A stretch of DNA of 35,767 nt from Patescibacteria group bacterium UBA2135 (GTDB lineage: Bacteria > Patescibacteriota > Minisyncoccia > Phycocordibacterales > UBA2135). The stretch covers positions 43,943 to 79,709 of the forward strand of contig DCXN01000012.1 in assembly GCA_002327685.1 (NCBI GenBank), in the 5' to 3' direction. This document shows positions 29,994 through 35,449 of the stretch, piece after piece. The notes under the pieces are model-generated. The model saw only the letters and a program-made list of their open reading frames with translations, searched no databases and was not told the DNA's origin. The number at the start of each line of letters is the position of its first letter. The stretch's first letter is position 1. Both the position numbers and the translations under genes were made by a program.

Positions 29994-30033
29994 AAGCACC
30001 TTTTGAATTTCCGAATGAACAATTTCAGAAACT

Positions 30034-30061
30034 TAAAAAGTGGGGCGAGCAGAACTCGCCC
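30034..30061 (-). terminator. Terminator at the end of the small-gene island
   Basis: On the minus strand GGGCGAG (30061-30055) pairs with CTCGCCC (30049-30043), followed by CACTTTTTAAG. Confidence 0.8.
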
Positions 30062-30153
30062 GAAGTGTTTACCCACGCTTTTATACCAATGGATTTTTTG
30101 GCAACCTGAAGAGTGTGCCCCCGCTTCAGGTCAAGGGTCCCTCCGGCGACTCG

Positions 30154-30348
30154 CTAATGCGAGCAGCAGGACTCCAGAAGCATCTCTGCCTCCTCGGGCT
30201 GGCCGTGGCTTTCAAGCCACAAGCACTTTGCCAGGACGTCGTTGTCGGTTTCCTTCGCGCGAACAAACGCGCTCCGGGAACCTTCAGTGAAGGAGCCAAC
30301 GATAAACCCCTTGATGGCGATCCTCGCCAACGCGGTCTTTCCCTCCAT
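30154..30348 (-). CDS. Small acidic protein of the 30-32 kb island
   Basis: From the ATG at 30348 the protein has 64 residues; GGAGGAGCTC directly upstream is a strong Shine-Dalgarno, which is why this start is preferred over the ATG 12 bp earlier. The sequence (MEGKTALARIAIKGFIVGSF, ending EMLLESCCSH) is GC-rich with high GC at third positions, unlike the flanking AT-rich genes. It is probably helical and cytoplasmic. It is the last gene of the island before the terminator at 30034. No family is recognised. Confidence 0.6.
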   Translation of the reverse strand: MEGKTALARIAIKGFIVGSFTEGSRSAFVRAKETDNDVLAKCLWLESHGQPEEAEMLLESCCSH

Positions 30349-30542
30349 GAGCTCCTCCATGTTTTTGGGAAAAGAAAAAAAAGAAAAGAATAAATATAAC
30401 CGGCGGAGTTATTCCGCATGACACCAGGCAGAACGAAAAAGAAATAATTTTACTCTCTTATCTCTCTCGTTCCCGGCAGCTTTTTTTAAGCGACGGTTTT
30501 TTTAAATAAATTCTTTTAAACAAACAAAGAACAAAACCTCTG

Positions 30543-30586
30543 TTTCTGTTACTGAATTAATTCAAGAATTAATTCAGTAACAGAAA
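30543..30586. repeat. 21-bp perfect inverted repeat
   Basis: 30543-30563 (TTTCTGTTACTGAATTAATT...) is the exact reverse complement of 30566-30586, with two bases between. It lies just before the TGTTCTTT box of the gene at 30154. Confidence 0.7.
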
Positions 30587-30592
30587 AAAGGT

Positions 30593-30627
30593 GCCCTTCC
30601 TTGCGTTATCATAAATGATAGAAGGGC
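30593..30627 (-). terminator. Terminator after the alpha-CTD gene
   Basis: On the minus strand GCCCTTC (30627-30621) pairs with GAAGGGC (30599-30593), with an inner TATCA/TGATA stem, followed by ACC and six T. Confidence 0.65.
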
Positions 30628-30680
30628 TGTGGTGAGCAGGTAAAATTGATTTCCTGCTCGTCACCACAGAAAGGTTAAAA

Positions 30681-30929
30681 TCAAAGAGAAAAGGGATACG
30701 TTTCATCGCGCCTTAGGCGGAATCTCCGCTTTCCGAGGAACTTCTCCACTTCCGTGAGGTATTTTCGGCCGAAGTTTTGTATCATCATAAGGTCGTACGG
30801 TGTACGCCAAATGAGATCGCCGACTGTCCGGATTCCTGCCTTTTCCAAGCATTTCCGTACTCTCGTTGGCAGAAGGGTTAATTCCTCATCTAAGGGCGTG
30901 GGATCGGCTACTGCGTGTTTTGTTGTCAT
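30681..30929 (-). CDS. Free-standing RNA polymerase alpha C-terminal-domain-like protein
   Basis: From the ATG at 30929 the protein has 82 residues, with GAGAGGAAGAC as Shine-Dalgarno. Residues 12-66 align without gaps to the alpha-CTD: LPTRVRKCLEKAGIRTVGDL then NFGRKYLTEVEKFL. Against E. coli RpoA the DNA-contacting residues are Arg23 (R265), Lys26 (N268), Cys27 (C269), Gly54 (G296), Lys56 (K298), Tyr57 (S299) and Glu60 (E302), so Arg265 is kept and two others are changed. The N-terminal assembly domain is absent. It could bind UP-element-like DNA or compete for activators. GC-rich codons set it apart from neighbours. The fold call is good; the function is inference. Confidence 0.85.
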   Translation of the reverse strand: MTTKHAVADPTPLDEELTLLPTRVRKCLEKAGIRTVGDLIWRTPYDLMMIQNFGRKYLTEVEKFLGKRRFRLRRDETYPFSL

Positions 30930-31111
30930 GACTGTCTTCCTCTCTTTTTTAAAAGAACAAAAAACCTCTGTTTGAACCAGCGACACCATGTCATGGGCTC
31001 AAAAGAAGTCAGCAACTTATCATTGCTGAGATTTTTGACTACGTGGGCGTATGACCCGTTTCATCTTCTGTTGTTAGGCAGGTTTTCTCCTGCCCCACGA
31101 GACCTCCCAAC

Positions 31112-31309
31112 CTAATCACTTTCATCGTCTTCTTCGCCAACAAATATGGCGTTAAAGACGTGGTCGGTGCCGGCGCTAATGGCTGTCTGCTGATCTTTTG
31201 GATCAACAACAACCCCGCGTTCCGACAGAAGTCTCACCAGCTCGTTTACGGCGATGCTGGCGACCTCGTTGGCCTCTTTAACAACTTTCGTCTCTTCTCT
31301 CATTCCCAT
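31112..31309 (-). CDS. Small acidic protein of the 30-32 kb island
   Basis: From the ATG at 31309 the protein has 65 residues, with GGGAGAAG as Shine-Dalgarno. The sequence (MGMREETKVVKEANEVASIA, then VNELVRLLSERG) is helical in the first half and ends in a very acidic tail (GEEDDESD). The stop lies about 180 bp before the start of the alpha-CTD gene. Its upstream box is TTTGTTCTTTG. No family is recognised. Confidence 0.65.
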   Translation of the reverse strand: MGMREETKVVKEANEVASIAVNELVRLLSERGVVVDPKDQQTAISAGTDHVFNAIFVGEEDDESD

Positions 31310-31500
31310 CTTGCTTCTCCCTCTAAAATTAAAAAAAACAAAGAACAAATCTCAATGAAACAACAATCTTGTGATTGCGGTCTCAATAGAGGGGGCAAAA
31401 ACCAATTGCCCCAGTTGGTGATAGTTTTGTTCACACCCTCGCGTGCGCAAGTTGGCGAACTCCTGTTGCCAAGCGGGGTATCAGCCCGCTCCGACAATGC

Positions 31501-31851
31501 CTACCAAGGCCACGCAAGAGGTACTTTGTCAACAAGATACCCCTTACCCTCGTAGGCCCTGTTCTCGAACAGTTCCTGTAGAACTTTCGAGGAGGCCTCA
31601 TCGGCGGGACGGCACTCGCGCACATCCTTGGCCTGAGAGTCGTGATCCATCCTTGGTCGCTCGTCAAAGAGAAGCTCGAGCTTCCCGTTGATGAAGCGAA
31701 TCCCAAAAAGGTATCCGATACGGCTCGAGCTCAAGGACATCCACTGACGACGCACGTCAATGTAGGTGTAGCATTCCGTCTTGTAGAAGCCGTTGAGTTG
31801 TACCTCGTGGTCATTCACCAGGACTGTCGCTTTCTTTTCGCAGTTGTTCAT
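31501..31851 (-). CDS. 116-aa protein of the 30-32 kb island
   Basis: From the ATG at 31851 the protein has 116 residues behind a near-perfect Shine-Dalgarno (AAGGAGGGCACC). The first half (MNNCEKKATVLVNDHEVQLN, then YIDVRRQWMSLSSSRIGYLF and FINGKLELLFDERP) looks beta-rich; the second half is helical and acidic. High GC at third codon positions marks it, like the other island genes, as different from the flanking AT-rich genes. It is the first gene after the promoter at 32365-32392. Function unknown. Confidence 0.7.
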   Translation of the reverse strand: MNNCEKKATVLVNDHEVQLNGFYKTECYTYIDVRRQWMSLSSSRIGYLFGIRFINGKLELLFDERPRMDHDSQAKDVRECRPADEASSKVLQELFENRAYEGKGYLVDKVPLAWPW

Positions 31852-32358
31852 GGTGCCCTCCTTAGGCATGGCTGAATGCGCAGAGTTGCGCAAATCTGAA
31901 AAGAACAAAACTTTCTTTGAGTCTGCAAACTAATTTGCTTACAGATTCAAAAAAGGTTGTCAGTTGCTCATCTCCTTACGGAGAGTAGTGTGCCCGTCTC
32001 GTTAATATTTAATTCATGTTTGATGAGACGGACACACTACTCCCCGCGAGGGGAGCACAATACTTGCGTTTGCGTATTCAAAGAACACATCTTGTCGGAT
32101 TTATTGCCTGGAAAAGTCGCAGGCGGTAAAACATTTTTGTTGCGTATCATAGGGATAGCACATAAATTTGATTTATTGCCCTGTACGCTGATGTTTTTGC
32201 GCGATGCTTCTTTTCCAAACAACACTTACCTCGTTCCCAGCGCATGATTTTTTCTTACGGGAAAATCATACGCTGGGAAGAAGTGACCAAATAGTACAGT
32301 TGACCAGATGATCTTTGCCGACACTCTTCTTGGTATCCTTGTCAAAATTTCAATCCTG
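31852..32358 (-). promoter_or_regulatory. Long structured leader of the small-gene island
   Basis: About 500 nt separate the promoter from the first gene. On the minus strand it contains a hairpin at 32279-32234 (TCCCAGCGTATGATTTT with its near-complement), a GCCTG/CAGGC hairpin near 32126-32108, two copies of GGCAATAAATC, a TGTTCTTT box (about 32086-32079) and a 16-bp near-perfect stem (32040-32025 with 32000-31985). A 62-codon ORF with a GTG start (32225 to 32037) lies inside; its start context is weak and I do not call it a gene. Confidence 0.55.
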
Positions 32359-32364
32359 TGTGCT

Positions 32365-32392
32365 ATTATACCTATGTAAACAAATTTGTCAA
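32365..32392 (-). promoter_or_regulatory. Consensus promoter of the small-gene island
   Basis: On the minus strand TTGACA (32392-32387), a 16-bp spacer and TATAAT (32370-32365), with the -35 extended as CTTGACAAAT. Confidence 0.85.
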
Positions 32393-32423
32393 GCTCTTTT
32401 GATATTTTCTCCAATTTTCTCTC

Positions 32424-32475
32424 CCCCGCTCCTAAAAAACGGCTCTGTTAAGCCGTTTTTTAGGAGCGGGGTTTT
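32424..32475 (+). terminator. 21-bp perfect hairpin between divergent units
   Basis: 32424-32444 pairs with 32451-32471 around CTGTTA, followed by TTTTG on the plus strand. The apex GGCTCTGTTAAGCC matches the hairpin at 8041. It insulates the island promoter from the 44-aa gene unit. Confidence 0.8.
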
Positions 32476-32557
32476 GTTATACGTTTTTGACACTATTTAC
32501 AGCTCGCTAAATTTAATGTCTTATTGGGTAATTATTTGCGAAACTTGTCAGAAACAC

Positions 32558-32587
32558 TTGACAAATGCATAACGGTTATGGTACAAT
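32558..32587 (+). promoter_or_regulatory. Promoter of the 44-aa peptide gene
   Basis: TTGACA (32558-32563), an 18-bp spacer and TACAAT (32582-32587), with CTTGACAAAT as extended -35. Confidence 0.82.
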
Positions 32588-32636
32588 ACTGACAACGCTT
32601 GGGAATCGTCCCCTGCGTAGACAAAGGAGGGTCGCT

Positions 32637-32771
32637 GTGCAAAAGCGACGAAAAATAGAGTATTTTCTAAGAAAATTTCTCTATACTGTGGCGACCCCTC
32701 TTTCCGAACAAGAGGAGGTTGCCATGAGGCGACTAAAATACGACGATGGTGAAGGGGCTGGTGGCTTTTAG
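32637..32771 (+). CDS. 44-aa basic peptide with a structured ribosome binding site
   Basis: GTG 32637 follows AAGGAGG at ideal spacing; any start further upstream would precede the transcript start. The peptide begins MQKRRKIEYFLRKFLYTVAT and ends KYDDGEGAGGF. A second AGGAGG stands before an in-frame ATG that would give only the last 15 residues (MRRLKYDDGEGAGGF). GGGTCGC (32629-32635), next to the first ribosome binding site, pairs with GCGACCC (32691-32697), and the pairing extends into the Shine-Dalgarno, so translation may be gated by this stem. The promoter and the terminator at 32794 make it a complete unit. No family is recognised. Confidence 0.6.
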   Translation: MQKRRKIEYFLRKFLYTVATPLSEQEEVAMRRLKYDDGEGAGGF

Positions 32772-32793
32772 CTATCGCTCAAGATAAAAGCAA

Positions 32794-32830
32794 AGGCCTG
32801 TGTATCAGTTGATACACAGGCCTAAATTTT
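32794..32830. terminator. Bidirectional terminator between the 44-aa gene and the TrmB-like gene
   Basis: AGGCCTGTGTATCA (32794-32807) pairs with TGATACACAGGCCT (32810-32823), followed by AAATTTTT. It lies between two convergent genes. Confidence 0.85.
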
Positions 32831-32840
32831 TCCGTTGCTT

Positions 32841-33590
32841 TTATTGATATTTTTCTGCGGATTCCCAAATCATTTGGTACATTGCTTTCATGCTTTTAGC
32901 AATTTCTTTGTTTTCTATAATAACACCCATGATTTTTCCACGATGTGCCATGAGTGCCACTTTATTATCATAAATAACCATGTCAGCACCGAGCAAGAAT
33001 TTTTCTTCAGGAATAAAACGCCAACCTTTTATATATGAATGTGTTTCAGAAAATTTTCCTGCTTTACGTGTATATACTGCATGTGATTTGACTCCCTTAT
33101 CTGCTCTTTTTTTTGAATACATTACAATTTCTTCTTTGGAAAAAACCTCGAGGAGCGCATCGTGGGAGAAAATAACAAAAATCTCCTTATTTTTTACTTT
33201 CAAAAATTCCTCTCGCATCGTTATCAGCCCCTCTTTCCCTTCAAAAAATCGTACGCGTGGGCGATCACCTGCGTGCTCAAACATGCGCGCAAGGCCTGGG
33301 AGCATTTGATCAAGTTCTTTTCCGCGTTGCTTAAGTTCTTGATGGTTTTTTTCAAATAATCGGCGCAAATATTCAGGTGATTCCGGAACAAAGAACGTTT
33401 TTTTGTTTTCTTCAATTGAGCTCATTAGCCCCTTTTTCACAAGTGATTCAATTTGCACATACGTTGTTGGACGCTTTACGCTCGCGTGTTTTGAAAGCTC
33501 ATCGGCAGTTGCTTTGCCAATTTCTAAGGAGGCGAGATATACGCCTGCTTCATTTTCTGAAAGTCCAAATTCTTGAAGTTGTTTAAGCAT
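32841..33590 (-). CDS. TrmB-family HTH transcriptional regulator
   Basis: The 249-residue protein has an N-terminal winged helix (about 1-70: LQEFGLSENEAGVYLASLEI, then KATADELSKHASVKRPTTYV) of the TrmB type, a coiled-coil segment (about 78-105) and a C-terminal sensor-like domain (about 110-249: RVRFFEGKEGLITMREEFL, VYTRKAGKF, ADMVIYDNKVALMAHRGK). TrmB regulators respond to sugars in archaea; in CPR the ligand is unknown. A bidirectional terminator follows. A TATAAT lies 9 nt upstream of the ATG, so the leader is very short or absent. Targets cannot be read from the sequence. Confidence 0.85.
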   Translation of the reverse strand: MLKQLQEFGLSENEAGVYLASLEIGKATADELSKHASVKRPTTYVQIESLVKKGLMSSIEENKKTFFVPESPEYLRRLFEKNHQELKQRGKELDQMLPGLARMFEHAGDRPRVRFFEGKEGLITMREEFLKVKNKEIFVIFSHDALLEVFSKEEIVMYSKKRADKGVKSHAVYTRKAGKFSETHSYIKGWRFIPEEKFLLGADMVIYDNKVALMAHRGKIMGVIIENKEIAKSMKAMYQMIWESAEKYQ

Positions 33591-33620
33591 GATATATAGA
33601 TTATATAAGTGATGTTGGGA

Positions 33621-33648
33621 AAAAGAAACCCCGCCATAAAAGGCGGAG
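33621..33648 (-). terminator. tmRNA terminator
   Basis: On the minus strand CTCCGCC (33648-33642) pairs with GGCGGGG (33635-33629), with a 6-nt loop, followed by TTTCTTTTT. Confidence 0.85.
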
Positions 33649-33649
33649 T

Positions 33650-33950
33650 GAAAAAAGTGGGGCGTTCTGTTGCCAGGTGCCCCGAACCCCGTCTATCATG
33701 GCGGTCTAGGCCACGAGTGCAAGCGCCTCATTGTCGTTGGCGTTTATGGCGGTAAAGTCCTTCGCGTCCTGTTTTTACCACGCTCGTCGATCCTGTTTCG
33801 CCCCCATCAAAGACTGATTGGCTTGGCAAAGTTTTACCCCGTTGCTTGTGCTTGTTTGCAACAGGTCCAAAGGTCCAATCAGCCTGTGGTGGAGGCGCCG
33901 GGTACTGCCCCCGGGTCCAAAACGCTTATTCTACAGAACAGACATTACCG
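33650..33950 (-). ncRNA. ssrA: Circularly permuted (two-piece type) tmRNA
   Basis: tmRNA with SmpB rescues stalled ribosomes and tags the peptide. Read on the minus strand, the acceptor part comes first: T stem CCGGG/CCCGG around GGCAGTA (33914-33898), acceptor strand CGCCTCC (33897-33891) and encoded ACCA ending at 33887. A spacer (33886-33806), partly closed by CTGATTGG/CCAATCAG, leads to the other acceptor strand GGGGGCG (33805-33799), which pairs with CGCCTCC (one G-U), then GGATCGACG. A tag frame follows, most simply ANDNEALALVA-stop (33741-33706; resume codon after TAAAC). Then comes an H-type pseudoknot (GTTC/GAAC interleaved with GGGGC/GCCCC, 33690-33659) and a terminator. The order is permuted relative to standard ssrA. 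Mature ends are estimates. Confidence 0.88.
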
Positions 33951-33956
33951 TAACGT

Positions 33957-33984
33957 ATTATATCAAATTGAAACAAAAAGTCAA
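33957..33984 (-). promoter_or_regulatory. ssrA promoter
   Basis: On the minus strand TTGACT (33984-33979), a 16-bp spacer and TATAAT (33962-33957). Transcription would start near 33950. Confidence 0.75.
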
Positions 33985-34127
33985 CCGATTGAAGAAAAAG
34001 AGAGAACGTAATATACTATGGAATGATTCGTATACATGTTTTGGATTTAAATATTTGAAAATTGGAATTTATTTAGGATTTAGGATTTGCAATTTGTGAT
34101 TTCTTAATTTTGTTAAAAATTAAGCAT

Positions 34128-34198
34128 GCGGGTATAGTTTAGTGGTAGAACGACTGGTTGCCAATCAGTAAACGGGAGTTCGATTCTCCCTACCCGCA
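34128..34198 (+). tRNA. tRNA-Gly (anticodon GCC)
   Basis: The acceptor strands GCGGGTA (34128-34134) and TACCCGC (34191-34197) pair, with A34198 as discriminator. The D loop contains TTTAGTGGTAGAA, the anticodon arm is ACTGG-TTGCCAA-TCAGT and the T arm GGGAG-TTCGATT-CTCCC. CCA is not encoded. The 3' part is duplicated in reverse just downstream. Confidence 0.96.
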
Positions 34199-34287
34199 AA
34201 GATATAAAAATACAGGACTTTTGTCCTGTATTTTTATATCTTTGCGGGTAGAGCAAGCAAACTGCTTTGCTTGCGTGGAGAATCGAA
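34179..34287. repeat. 40-bp inverted duplication of the tRNA-Gly 3' end, with a 25-bp insertion
   Basis: 34179-34218 (from the T loop through the acceptor and trailer) is perfectly reverse-complemented by 34223-34251 plus 34277-34287. The two parts of the right arm are split by 25 bp (34252-34276), which contain their own hairpin GCAAGCAAA/TTTGCTTGC. The loop is TTTT. The proximal 21 bp also serve as a good terminator stem for the tRNA. Confidence 0.85.
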
Positions 34288-34319
34288 AAGCGGAGCCGTG
34301 TTGATTTCACGTGTAACGT

Positions 34320-34709
34320 TTTGTGTGAAAATGTAGATAAATCAATATTTTTTACGCAAAGTTTCTGTAAAGGACAGCTATAAAAATAAGAAAAATTCGT
34401 GTATTTTAACGCAAAATGCTAAAATACAAAGCAAAAATAGCAAATAACTGTGGATAACTTTGTGGATATGGGGATAAAAGACACAGGTTTTTGTGTCCTA
34501 TATTGTTTAAAATATGTACTTTTGGATAAAATATCGTTATATTACAACATATTTTAAGGAAAATAGTAATTTATGTCTTTAATTATGTTTCACGTGAAAC
34601 ATAAACTAGTAATGTTACTCGTGAAACATTAAAAATATACAGTTTTTGGATAAATTTAAAAAAAAGATTTAATATATAATAAAATTATCAAAAAATATTT
34701 AGATGTTTC
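34320..34709. other. Probable chromosomal replication origin (oriC)
   Basis: A very AT-rich stretch carries six same-orientation DnaA-box-like 9-mers with at most one mismatch to TGTGGATAA: 34332 (TGTAGATAA), 34449 (exact), 34461 (TGTGGATAT), 34469 (TGGGGATAA), 34521 and 34645 (both TTTGGATAA). A perfect parS-type palindrome and several variants lie beside it. Genes to the left are mostly on the minus strand and yraN to the right is on the plus strand. No dnaA is visible in the window. Confidence 0.65.
34586..34601. promoter_or_regulatory. parS site (ParB/Spo0J-binding consensus)
   Basis: TGTTTCACGTGAAACA is the fully palindromic 16-bp consensus of bacterial chromosomal parS sites. Near-matches follow at 34613-34628 (TGTTACTCGTGAAACA), 34704-34719 (TGTTTCATGAGTAACA, overlapping the yraN start), 35057-35072, 35084-35099, 35505-35520 and 35573-35588. 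parS sites cluster near oriC in most bacteria. Confidence 0.75.
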
Positions 34710-35297
34710 ATGAGTAACAATATTGACATACAACCAGCGCATTTAAAAATCGGCGCATTAGGCGAAGATATTAGTTGTAGATTTTTAGAAGAGAGGGGAT
34801 TTGTCATTGTTGAGAGGAATTATAGAAAAAAATGGGGTGAGATAGATATTGTTGCCAGAGCATGCCAGAAAACCTCATTCCGGCTAAAAATCTTCAGATT
34901 TTGCGCGAATACTTGTCAAAAATTTCTCAAAATATCTAGATATTCTTCAAATTTTTTGACTTCGTCTCGCACAAAATCTGAAAATTTCGCCACGAAAGCA
35001 GATTCCCCGACATGCTCTAAAAAATTAGACAAAATACGCTTTGTTGAGGTAAAATCTGTTTCACGTGAAATTATTGAAGGTAATGTTATTCGTGAAACAT
35101 TTGGAAAGGAACATGAACCGGAAGATGAGATTCATCCATGGAAACAAAAAAGATTAAAACGAGCTATTCAGTCATATATTTTAGAAAATAATCTAGAGGA
35201 CGCTGACTGGCAGTTTGATGTACTTGGTGTTTTTATTGATATCGAAAACAAAACAGCGAAAGTCCGTTTCACGGAAAACATGATATTTAATGTGTAA
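34710..35297 (+). CDS. yraN: YraN/UPF0102-family endonuclease-like protein with a 54-codon palindromic insertion
   Basis: The 195-residue protein has the YraN nuclease core: GALGEDISCRFLEERGFVIV, NYRKKWGEIDIVA (Glu44, Asp46) and IRFVEVKS (Glu113, Lys115), the D-(x)n-ExK pattern of the restriction-endonuclease-like fold. The C-terminus (PWKQKRLKRAIQSYILEN, WQFDVLGVFID) is also typical. Codons 50-103, between IVA and KKLDKIRFVEVK, are exactly a 162-bp palindromic element; without it the protein would have 141 residues, close to usual. The start codon overlaps a parS-like site. The molecular role of YraN is not established; a DNA-processing role is suspected. Confidence 0.9.
   Translation: MSNNIDIQPAHLKIGALGEDISCRFLEERGFVIVERNYRKKWGEIDIVARACQKTSFRLKIFRFCANTCQKFLKISRYSSNFLTSSRTKSENFATKADSPTCSKKLDKIRFVEVKSVSREIIEGNVIRETFGKEHEPEDEIHPWKQKRLKRAIQSYILENNLEDADWQFDVLGVFIDIENKTAKVRFTENMIFNV
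34857..35018. repeat. 162-bp palindromic element inserted in frame in yraN
   Basis: Two 81-nt arms meet at AATATCT|AGATATT and match at 55 of 81 positions with no gaps; the ends AGAGCATG and CATGCTCT are perfect. It contains no stop in the yraN frame and its length is a multiple of three. It resembles in behaviour the Rickettsia palindromic elements, which also sit inside ORFs. Confidence 0.85.
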
Positions 35298-35327
35298 TAT
35301 TTTTTGTACCACCAAAATCATGATGTT

Positions 35328-35449
35328 CAACGACGTAGAGCGAGAGCAAGTGGACGGGAAAAGGTCTGGCCTTGACGGAAAAAAAGGCCAGACCTTGAGG
35401 AGTCCGTTTGCCGAGCCGAGGAGTTTATACAAAGCAGAGTGCTTTTATG
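35328..35449. repeat. Modular palindromic repeat, copy G
   Basis: CAACGACGTAGAGCGAG starts it. The inner stem GCAAGTGGAC (35346-35355) pairs with GTCCGTTTGC (35402-35411). Nested inside is a perfect 13-bp stem, AAGGTCTGGCCTT (35361-35373) with 35384-35396, the outer module of copies A and B. CCGAGCCGAGGAGTTTATA and the tail GCAGAGTGCTTTTA end it. It lies 30 bp 3' of yraN and joins the two module types in one copy. Confidence 0.8.

Larger units (their letters stand above)
30349..30680. other. Spacer with strong hairpins and a TGTTCTTT box
   Basis: No gene is supported. On the minus strand it holds, in order, a bulged hairpin CTGTGGTGA...TCACCACAG (about 30670-30627), a terminator-like hairpin (30627-30593), a 21-bp perfect palindrome (30586-30543) and the box TTTTGTTCTTTG (about 30537-30526). 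Confidence 0.6.

Noticed and set aside
30126..30419. Minus-strand ORF of 97 codons overlapping the 64-aa island gene
   Set aside because: No Shine-Dalgarno; it overlaps in another frame the ORF at 30154-30348, which has a strong ribosome binding site.
32037..32225. 62-codon GTG ORF in the leader of the small-gene island
   Set aside because: Weak start context, and two similar segments in it come from an RNA-level repeat (GGCAATAAATC); could be real but not supported well enough.
33670..34011. Plus-strand ORF of 113 codons over the tmRNA region
   Set aside because: It is antisense to a well-supported tmRNA with paired acceptor strands, tag frame, pseudoknot, promoter and terminator; the open frame reflects the GC-rich RNA gene.
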